A DNA stretch of 64,000 nucleotides, taken from Muscardinus avellanarius. Its lineage: Eukaryota > Chordata > Mammalia > Rodentia > Gliridae. The stretch spans positions 72,934,947-72,998,946 of the forward strand of contig OY726567.1 of assembly GCA_963383645.1 (NCBI GenBank). Reading direction: 5' to 3'. Below are positions 56,166 to 64,000 of this stretch, piece by piece. The position numbers were made by a program, and so were the translations under genes. The notes under the pieces were generated by a model. The model did no database searches and was not told the DNA's origin. It saw nothing but the letters and a program-made list of their open reading frames with translations. How positions within the stretch are numbered: position 1 is the first letter of the stretch; each line of letters opens with the position of its first letter.

Positions 56166-56461
56166 GGCAAGAATGTTTACTGTAAGGGGATATTTAGTGA
56201 GTACTGGTGGATGAACAGGTGAACAGATAAATGATATTTATATGAAACAAATATTTCTTTATTGAATACAGGATAAAATTTATTCTGCTCTTAAAGAATA
56301 AACATCCACAATAGTTTAATGTATAGAATGTATTCTAGTTATAGGTGTGGAAGTGAGGGCTAATTAGAGCAGGCAGGGTGTGGTGATGGACCCAACATTT
56401 CATGGCTCAGTAACTAGGTCCTCTGACTTCCCTTTTGTTGTGATGTTTCTTTACTGTTTGT

Positions 56462-56603
56462 TTCTTGTGGTACTGGTGATTGAACTCAGGGTGGTTTGAA
56501 ACAGGATCTCACTTAGTTACCATGCACTGGCCTCAAATCTGTGATCCTCCTGTCTCCACCTTCCAAATACTGGAATTCCAATTGTGCACCAGTGCCCCTG
56601 CTT
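56462..56603 (-). mobile_element. Internally deleted SINE
   Basis: GGTACTGGTGATTGAACTCA joins after a short gap to GTTTGAAACAGGATCTCACT, and the head end is ATTGTGCACCAGTGCCC. Confidence 0.75.
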
Positions 56604-56654
56604 TGTGGTGTTTCTACTGTTAGTCTGCGAGCTGCTCTGGCTGATCCAGGGGCC

Positions 56655-57000
56655 AAAGCCACTTGGTGTGAATCCCAGCCCAGCCAGTATGGGACCAGCG
56701 GCAAGTACCTTTACCTTTCTGTATTTTGGTTTCCTCATACAGAAGTGAGGGATGATAGTACATTCTTCTTGGGAGGGAATGTTTATGAAATCTTAAAGGA
56801 GGCTTGCTTGTTAAGTACGTAAGATCACAGTGTTGGGGGCTATTCTGCCACCCCCACTTTACAGATCTCAAAATGAGGTTCAGATGTTGAGTGTTATTGA
56901 GGTCCCTCAAGTAGCTGAACTCTGATCGCTGTCCCCAGGCTGCTTTATCTAGACAGCGGTCTTACCTCTTTCTTTACCACTAGCTCAGGATCTGACAGCA
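56655..57000 (+). mobile_element. MIR relics, probably two in tandem
   Basis: GTGTGAATCCCAGCCCAGCC, TTCTGTATTTTGGTTTCCTC and TTTATGAAATCTTAAAGGAG follow a MIR. From about 56855, CCCCACTTTACAGATCTCAA and GCTGAACTCTGATCGCTGTC fit the later part of a second copy. Confidence 0.55.
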
Positions 57001-57117
57001 CAGAGCAGGGACATATCCTGGCTAGATGTGTAAGAAGGACTATACAGTCAGAGAGCTGCCCCACCGCTGGCATAGTGGCAAGTACTTGGAGACTAAGTTT
57101 TAGAGAATTGAATGTTT

Positions 57118-57258
57118 AGATCAGTCATTGTCAATTTAGACTGCACATTAGAATCACTAATCTGGTTTTTGGAGGACAAATATGCCTGTTCCTCACCCCC
57201 AGAATAATTACATCAGTAGATTTGGTGGATGGGGCCAGGAGCTTTTCAAAGTTCCTGG
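57118..57258 (+). mobile_element. MER5A-like hAT relic
   Basis: TAGATCAGTCATTGTCAATTTAGACTGC-like start, then CATTAGAATCACTAATCTGG, TCACCCCCAGAATAATTACA and CAGTAGATTTGGTGGATGGG follow MER5A. A SINE cuts it at the right. Confidence 0.65.
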
Positions 57259-57260
57259 GT

Positions 57261-57496
57261 AAGCCAGGCATGGTAGTGCACAGTTGTAATCCCAGCATTT
57301 GGGAGGCTGAGACACAAGGATTGCGGTTCAAGGACAGTCTCAGCTACTACTTAGTGAGGCCCTTTGAAACTCAGTGAGACCCTATTTCAAAATAAAGATG
57401 AAAAAATAGGTCTGGGTTGTAGCTTGGAGGTAGAATGCCCCTGGGTTCCATCCCCAGTACACACACACACACACACACAAAAAAAAAAAAAAAACA
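57261..57496 (+). mobile_element. SINE with a CA/A tail
   Basis: It starts AAGCCAGGCATGGTAGTGCA, carries GTTCCATCCCCAGTACACAC and ends in about nine CA units then A's. It interrupts the MER5A-like relic. Confidence 0.9.
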
Positions 57497-57737
57497 TAGG
57501 AAAGCAATACCTGAATACATCCCCTGTAATCTGCCCTGAAGTCCCACCTTAGCCGGTGGTACTGATAGTATCTTAGCTGCTTGAAGCTTTTGCTCTCACT
57601 CTTTGCTGGCTGTGCAGTGTCTTTCTGCAGTGTCTTGTCATCTATGTCATATGATATTATTTCAGCTCATTACTTTTTTAAAAAAAAGAATTATCATGGT
57701 AAAGGAAGGAGTTAAGTGAAAAACTAAAGGATAGTGG

Positions 57738-57955
57738 GAGACCTGGGTGTGGTGGTGCAAGTCTGTAATCCTAGTACTTGGGAGGCTGAGACAAGAGGAT
57801 CATAGCTTCCAGGTGAGCCTCAACAACTTAGTGAGGCCCTTAGTAAATAATGAGACCCTGTTTTAAACTAAAAAAAAACAAAATAGCGCTGGGGATATTC
57901 AAAGGTGGAGCACCTCTGAGCTCAAGCCCTAGTACCACACACAGAAACAAAAACA
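57738..57955 (+). mobile_element. Old SINE
   Basis: CTGGGTGTGGTGGTGCAAGT in the head, GCGCTGGGGATATTCAAAGG in the tail, ending in an AAAC tract. Confidence 0.83.
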
Positions 57956-57956
57956 G

Positions 57957-58040
57957 GAACTCATCAAGTGCTATGTGCGTGTATGTCACTGTTATAACTA
58001 CATTATGATCTGAGACTAAAATGAACCAATAAGAGTGTGA
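57957..58040 (+). mobile_element. L1 3' terminal fragment
   Basis: ACATTATGATCTGAGACTAA then ATGAACCAATAAGAG is a diverged form of the L1 3' terminus at 49440-49500. Confidence 0.5.
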
Positions 58041-58229
58041 AATATGACAATGGGACCCTTTGGAATAGTTATCTTTTCAGGCATTCCAGTGGTTTGTATT
58101 CACAATGAGCATAGTTTTCTGTTATGTGAGGATAATTCTCTCTAGCAGTACAAAAATTAGAAGCCTATCCTTGTAAGTTATTTTTGTCAGATTTACCATG
58201 ATTACTTTTTGATCTACAAATGTACCATT

Positions 58230-58728
58230 TGCCTTCATTCAGCAACTTATTTAGCATGTGCTACATGTCAGTTAAGCTCTCGAGCTTGGGAAACATCAAT
58301 GGACAAAATAGATTAAAACCCTTGACCTGGCTTAGTATTTATTTGGTGGTAGAAACATGGAGGAGACAGAATAATAAACAGCAAACACACTAGACAGTAT
58401 CTTATGAAGCAGCAAGTGCAGCGGTCAAGAAAGAAGAGGGAAAATGGAGTGAGGGGGCCTGCAACTTTAACTTGGGTGATAGAGAGGTGCTGCATGGAGA
58501 CAGTAAGCTTGGGCTTGAGAGATGAGAATAAGCTCTGCAGGTTCTCAGGAAAGGTAGTTCAGGTGAGCACAGAGGCCCTGGAGGACTGGCTCAGCAGGTG
58601 CTGTGGCCTTGGGCTTGCTAGACACAGCAAGCCCACCTGTCAGAAGCAGACAGGAAACCAGTGGACACCAGGGGCTTGCCTTCAGTGCCTTCATGAGGAG
58701 TTTGGTCTTTATTTCCAGTAAGATGGTA
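58230..58728 (-). mobile_element. L2 LINE relic, minus strand
   Basis: TTATTTAGCATGTGCTACAT, AGACAGAATAATAAACAGCA, then GAGCACAGAGGCCCTGGAGG and ATGAGGAGTTTGGTCTTTAT follow the reversed L2 3' half in order. Confidence 0.6.
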
Positions 58729-58730
58729 TT

Positions 58731-59362
58731 TTAGTCAGTTTTTCATTGCTGTAGCAAAAATACCTGACACAACTTGAAGAAGGAAAGGTCTATTCTGGCT
58801 CACAGTTTCAGAGGTTTCAGTCTATAGCGGAGGCAGGACATTATGGCTGAAGAGTGTGGCAGAGGAAAGCTATTTAGCTCATGGCAGCTGGGGGGGGGGG
58901 AGAGAGAAGAGAAAATGAGGAAGGGGCAGGGAAAAGGACAAGGTATAGTGCTGAAGGGCCTCCTTCCAGTAACCTAGTTCCTCCAATCCTGCCACATGTG
59001 CTTAGTTTCCACATCCTTTCAGTAATGCAGAAGTTCCTTAGCTTACTGGCCCCTTATGAGAGAAAAATTACTCAGTGTCCCCTAGAAACCTACCTTCTTT
59101 AAGTGAATAAACAGAAAGACACAATGACAATTTTGCATTCTTTTATATATCTATACTTTGTTTCTCCACCCCAGTGGACAGCACCACCTGCTTTGGGAAC
59201 CTATGCAGTAGTTCATTCAAATTATTAGTTGATACTCAACTGATAAAGTTAGAGTTCTCATGATCCCATCACCTCCCAGTAGCCCCACCTTGGTACTTTG
59301 CTGCATTGGCAACCAAGTGTTCAGCACAGGTGTTTTAGCTGACATTCCAGATCTATACCAAG
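58731..59362 (-). mobile_element. MaLR-type LTR, minus strand, with an internal insertion
   Basis: TTTTAGTCAGTTTTTCATTG, GGTCTATTCTGGCTCACAGT, TTTAGCTCATGGCAGCTGGG and, at the far end, CATGATCCCATCACCTCCCA and ACATTCCAGATCTATACC follow the reversed LTR. About 180 bases at 59025-59205 do not fit and were probably inserted later. Confidence 0.7.
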
Positions 59363-59369
59363 ATGGGAC

Positions 59370-60300
59370 GCCATCAGAAAAAGCAACGAGAAGATGACTT
59401 TTGCTGCCTTGCTGAAGGGCAGAGGAGTACAGGGAAAGGGTAGGAGACCTGTTCACAGGTTAGGCTTGAAAATAGGTGGCAGTATGGAAGTCAGAGTATG
59501 ATGGTGGCGCAGGGTGAAAATGGGGACCAGACTGGGTGAAAACAGGAGGCCACAAGAGAGGTCTGTTGGGATAGTCCAAGTAGAATAATAGTGTCTGTGC
59601 TTGGGCCCGCCAGCAGGGATGCTTTGTGGATGCAACAAGCAGGATTCCAGGGTGGTTCTTCTCAGAGAAGATGAAGACAGTCCCAGGTTATTTTGATTCT
59701 ATTGAAGTCACTACAGGCCTACTGCTACTGTAGAAGAGTGATTTAGAATGTAAACTTTCTTATTGGCCATTCACAGTATAATTTAGTATATTCTGAAAAA
59801 ATGCTACTTTTGATTTTTTTATGTTCTGAGTGATAGCCTCACATATTTAAATGTTTATAAATTTCTCATCTCATTTAAAGGTTAAGGATTTTAACGCCCT
59901 AGTTCAAAAATAAATTATTTCAAGTTTAAAATTTTTTAAACTTCAGTAAGTAGATTATTTAGGTCATTTTACTTACTTTAGTACTTTACATTAAAATATT
60001 CCTGTTTAATGAACATTTAACTACTTGGTAAATTTTGCTAATCAAATTGTCAGACTCTGTTAAACGGCTTGTCAAAATGTTTATTTAACAGTTATTTCTG
60101 GCTGCTTAACATTGTGAATCCCTTTAACCTTCTAATCTAGTGGTTTTTTTCTGATAATTTTGTTCAATGGAAGTATCAGCAAACAATTATAAAAATTTAT
60201 TATAAAATAAGTTCATAAAAATTAAAGCATAAGAAGTTTAAGGACACAAAAATACTATCAACTATAATTTTACCATTCTGAGGCAACCCCCTCCCCCTCA
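59370..60300. other. Single-copy-looking AT-rich sequence
   Basis: No repeat or gene was recognised. Confidence 0.4.
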
Positions 60301-60496
60301 CTTTAAAGAGACTTTATTTTTTAGAACAATTTAGGATTCCAGTAAGATTGAGCAGAAAGTTCAGAGATTTCCTGTACACCCCTGGTTGCATGCATATGTA
60401 ACATGCCTGCACCCTGTCAACATCTCCCAACAGAATGAACTTACATTGGGGCATCATTATCACCTGAGGGTCATAGTTTACATTAGAATTTTTGTC

Positions 60497-60703
60497 TATG
60501 TGTGATACTGGAGATTCAACCCAGGGGCATTCTACCTTGGAGCTATACCTCCAGCACCCCACCCTTTAAAAAAAATATTTGAAGCAGGGTCTTGCTAGGT
60601 TGCTCAGAATCTCAGTGAGTTGCTGAGGCTGGTCTTGAATCTGCAGTCCTCCTGTTTCAGCTTACAAAGTACTGGAATTACAGGCATGCACCACCATGCC
60701 TGT
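60497..60703 (-). mobile_element. Old SINE inside old L1
   Basis: GATACTGGAGATTCAACCCA in the tail, GCATGCACCACCATGCCTG at the head end. Confidence 0.85.
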
Positions 60704-61195
60704 AATGTTTGGTGTTGTACATTATGTATATGGATAAACTTCTCAGGTAGGTTTCTACTTTAAAGGCAGTGACGCTACCCTAAAAATACTCTGTCCTCTC
60801 CATTCATCCTTCCCTCCTTACCTCTGGCAACCACTGATATTTTCACTGTCTTCATTGTTTTAACATTTTCTAGAAGTTGTATGATTGGAACCATACAGCA
60901 TGGAAGCTTTTCAGACTGGCTTCTTTTCCACTTAGTTGTACACATTTAAGTTCCTCCATGTGTTTTCTTTACCTGATGGCTCATTTTCTTCTAGTGCTGA
61001 ATAATCATGTGTATCTGTGTCCATTCACCCATTGAATGACATCTTGTTTGCTTCCAAGATTTTTGTGAAATTATGAAAAAAACTTCCATAAACATCTCCA
61101 CCGGTTTTCAAACTTTTCATCTCCTTTGGATAAATACTGTGGACCCTTACTGCTGGATGACCTGAGTATGTTCAGTTGTGTAAGAAACCATCAAA

Positions 61196-61934
61196 CCTGA
61201 ATACTGAAAAAGAGCTTGGTACTCAGTGTCCATAAAAGCCAATACTATGGCACTAGTTTTTACCCAAAAAGCATTATTTAAGGTTGACCAGCAAGGATAC
61301 AGGTGTGCTCAAATCTGTCTCCCCAACTAGCCTGTGAGGAGGGTCGTTGAAGGCTTTGGAAACTAAAGGGTCTAATAATGTCTTGTATCTTGACTGGAAA
61401 GAATTGGGTCTTTACTGATTTGACAATTTTATTCCTGCATTGTGGTTCCTGGGTCAGCCTTCCTTGCTCTTGATCCTTGTCCTGTCCTGTTTAGTCTTGA
61501 ATCCAAGGTTCTATTAGTTTGGGACATTAAGTTCTCTCCAGCTTGGGGTAATCCTCAGGTCAGACTTTATGGCATGTCACAGGACACTATGTCCTGTGAA
61601 ACATCTTGCACAGGGTTAGAACTAAGGAAGTTATTAAATTCCCAGCAGTAGAAGAAACAGCTGAGCTCCACTCAGACTCTTTTGGACCTTTTAAAGGACT
61701 AGGAGAGTATGAGGGCTCGATAGAGTTAGAGAAATGAAAAGGTGTAAAGAAGTTGGTCAGGTCAGCCAAGTTTATAGCCTGGCAATTATCAAAGTTAGGA
61801 TTCTGCCCTCTCTTGGAGTCTTAGAGACAGAGATCTCATTCTTTTGGTGATTGTATTCCAGAGGAATGGCTCTCAGGTCCTTGAGGAAGATGCTTCTGAG
61901 CTACAAGAAATACACACATGGCCACCTGTTTGAT
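61196..61934. mobile_element. Unidentified 0.74-kb insertion in old L1
   Basis: It separates two L1 pieces that are contiguous in the element. It is slightly GC-richer than the L1. Frames of 69 codons (61442-61651) and 67 codons (61851-62054, running into L1) have no recognisable motif. An old LTR is the most likely class, but neither end could be matched. Confidence 0.45.
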
Positions 61935-62170
61935 TTTTCATCCAAAGCAGCTGCCGCATTTTGCATTCCCACCATCACTGAAAGTTCCTGTTGCCCCATG
62001 TCTTCTTCAGCATTTGGTGGTATTAGCGTTCTCGATTTTGGCCATTCTTTCTAATAGTCATATAGATATATGTTATTGCTTTAATATGGATTTTCCTAAT
62101 GACAAATGATGTGGAACATCTTTTCATGTACTTTTTGCCATCTGTATATCTATAAGTGAAGTATCTCATA

Positions 62171-62878
62171 AGATACTTCTTATGATCTTTGGCAAATTTC
62201 AAAATTTAGCTTTTCAAAGTGAACATTCTTAATGGTAGAAGTTTCTTCCTATCATTTCATTTCAGTGATTTTTTGGATGAATGGTTGTGATTTGGGGTGA
62301 AGATAATTTTGTGGCCGCCCTCTTCCCCAGTTAATAGCACAGTAAAATTTCCTTTCATATTTTCTTAAAAATCATGTCATTGTAAGAGCTATGTGATTGT
62401 AATGAGATTTGATGTTCACCTTTTTTTTTTCTAGAAATTTTTCGTTTCCCTCTTTAAAAAATAATAAGTAATACCGTCATTAAAGTAACTCTGCATAAAA
62501 ATCCTGCCCTGTCGTTTTTGTTGTTTTCTTAGAGCACAGCCTAGAAATTATGTGACTGGTTTGGAAAGAAGCTTTTTTGAGTCTTCATACATATTATCCA
62601 GTACCATTTTTTTTACCCCACACTGGGTCTTTTTTTCCTCTTGGAACTGTGGAACCAATAACAAGACCTAACATCCATTAAGCAGAGAGGTACCAAGAAT
62701 AGAAGTGGGAGATAAACTTGAAAATCTACTTCCCAAGCCCATTGGGGTTGGGAGGTTATAGATGCAGAATAAAACAAATGAAGGAGTGGGGAATATGCTA
62801 AGAAAGAGGAACATTTCACTTATTTTCTGGCAACCAGTGGAGTTTTTCTGGGAATTGTGCGCCATCTCTTTTAATTCC
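62171..62878. other. Unassigned sequence
   Basis: No repeat or gene was recognised. Confidence 0.4.
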
Positions 62879-62879
62879 T

Positions 62880-62997
62880 CTTTTTTTTTTTTTTTTTTTT
62901 TTTTCCTTTGGTGGTACTGGGGTTCCTGGAAGCCCTTCTACCTTTGGGCTACACTCCCAGACCTATTTTATTTTTGGAAACAGGGTCTCTTAAGCCT
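62880..62997 (-). mobile_element. Younger SINE, 5'-truncated
   Basis: The T run (62880-62904) leads to GGGGTTCCTGGAAGCCCTTC and stops at GGTCTCTTAAGCC. The head half is missing. Confidence 0.9.
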
Positions 62998-63817
62998 GAA
63001 ACTGAAGCTCTGAAAAAGTATGAAGGTTTTCATCTAGAGACTCTAAAAATGACAGAGATTTGAGAAAAGAAGTATTCTACATATAGGAAGGTAACTTTTA
63101 TAGATGTCAGTCATTTCCAAATTGATTGAGTCGACACAATTCCAAACACAATCTCCTATTTAGGAGAGAAAGTAGATGTAAATAAAATATTTTTCAACAT
63201 TCTGAATGATGTTTTTAAGTTTCAAAGCAGTAGAGGAAATCATAGCAGATACAAATTAATAAACACTTAAGACTCATACTGCAAACAGTATGAAGAGAGT
63301 ATTAGTATTTTAGAAACAAGGAAAGGACCACATGATAAGTCAGTTATTATATTTCAGAACAGATATCATATACTGACTGATAGAGTTTGAATGTGTTAGT
63401 CTAAATTCTGTTTTATTTTTTCTGTGTGTGGCTGTAGGAGATTCACAATGGACATTTCTGCATTTTGTAAGTAGAATATGTTGCATAATCTTCTGTTTCT
63501 GAGGTACAATTTTATGTTAATTGTATTTCCTGTTATTGAAACAAGGACAGCATATTAATGGGCTTGGGGTTGGAGAGCTGGACAGAGGAAAGGGATGGGT
63601 TGGGCCAGTGAGGAGGAGACAGACCCAGAGGTGCAGTAACTTCTCACTCAGCTCATTGAACAACCTTGTAAGCCAGAACAGTACTGTGGCTGGGCGTTGA
63701 CTCTCAGCGTCTTGTGTGACCATCCTGAATAAGGCTCCTAGAAGGAAGGAGTCCAGTGTCTGGGGAAAAGAGGAGATTTTTTTTTCCCTCTGTAGAGTCT
63801 CAAATTCAGAAAGCGAA
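62998..63817. other. Unassigned sequence
   Basis: No repeat or gene was recognised. A 106-codon minus-strand frame (63517-63837) runs into the SINE and is not supported as coding. Confidence 0.4.
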
Positions 63818-63818
63818 C

Positions 63819-64000
63819 GCCGGGCGTGGTGGCGCACGCTTGTAATCCCCGCGCTTGGGAGGCGGAGACAGGAGGATCGCGCAGGTTCAAAGCCAGCCGT
63901 GCTGGCGTAAGAGACCCTGTTTCAAAAATATAAAATAGGTCTGGGAGTGTAGCCCGGAGGAAGAAGGTCTTCCAGGAACCCCGGTACCACCAAAAAAAAA
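63819..64000 (+). mobile_element. Young SINE at the window edge
   Basis: CGCCGGGCGTGGTGGCGCAC with GCGCTTGGGAGGCGGAGACA is the least diverged head in the window, and the tail reads CTTCCAGGAACCCCGGTACC then A's to the last base. Any remaining poly(A) and target duplication lie outside the window. Confidence 0.95.

Larger units (their letters stand above)
60300..62170 (-). mobile_element. Old L1 relic, minus strand, in two parts
   Basis: CCTCTGGCAACCACTGATAT, GGAACCATACAGCATGGAAG, TAAGTTCCTCCATGTGTTTT and GTTCAGTTGTGTAAGAAACC lead to 61195. At about 61935 the order resumes with GCATTTTGCATTCCCACCAT, CAGCATTTGGTGGTATTAGC and GATGTGGAACATCTTTTCAT. The two parts are adjacent in L1, so 61196-61934 is a later insertion. 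A SINE lies at 60497. Confidence 0.75.

Overview
No protein-coding gene, rRNA or functional tRNA gene can be supported in this window. It reads as rodent nuclear DNA that is intronic or intergenic. All open frames are short (longest about 144 codons), and most of the longer ones fall in repeats or simple AT-rich sequence. The organism is most likely a squirrel (Sciuridae: ground squirrel, marmot or relative). The basis is the dominant SINE, a 7SL/B1-like head joined by an A-rich linker to a shortened ID (tRNA-Ala-like) tail, the B1-dID/MEN-type arrangement I know from squirrels. About 50 copies or fragments are present on both strands. Family names come from memory of consensus sequences; no database search was possible.

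Layout. 1-7 kb: a poly-T-led retroposed segment, a long L2 relic (minus), two L1 3' ends and a nested SINE pair. 7.1-9.04 kb: an L1 with a 5' inversion (twin priming) flanked by a target-site duplication. 11-13.2 kb: an old minus-strand L1, then an L2 and a MaLR LTR. 17.7-20.5 kb: an old plus-strand L1 (ORF1 end to start of the endonuclease) interrupted by a younger L1 3' end. 24.3-25.1 kb: a minus-strand solo LTR of gammaretroviral type with a SINE inside. 26.4-29 kb and 34.1-37.6 kb: old minus-strand L1 relics cut by an LTR, hAT elements and SINEs. 37.6-43.5 kb and 45.2-47.1 kb: SINE-poor, mostly single-copy-looking DNA, the best places to look for conserved non-coding elements. 48.2-49.6 kb: a perfect inverted repeat around an octamer-like loop and a 70-bp local duplication. 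50.9-51.8 kb: an unidentified 268-bp insert inside a MaLR LTR inside a SINE. 53-55.3 kb: three L1 pieces, one splitting an old SINE. 55.5-59.4 kb: L2, MIR, MER5A-like and MaLR relics. 60.3-62.2 kb: an old minus-strand L1 with a 0.7-kb insertion I could not identify. The window ends inside or just after a SINE of the younger type.

Sequential insertion explains the structure better than any coordinated gene system. Younger SINEs (tail with CTTCCAGGAACCCCAGTACC) sit inside older ones (tail with CCCCTGGGTTCCATCCCCAG), and young L1 3' ends sit inside old L1 or SINE copies, so relative ages can be read directly. I found no convincing novel biological system. The observations most worth a check are the 48.4-kb hairpin, the LTR R-region-like hairpin at 24.5 kb, the nested insert at 51.3 kb, the unexplained insert at 61.2-61.9 kb and the SINE-poor intervals.
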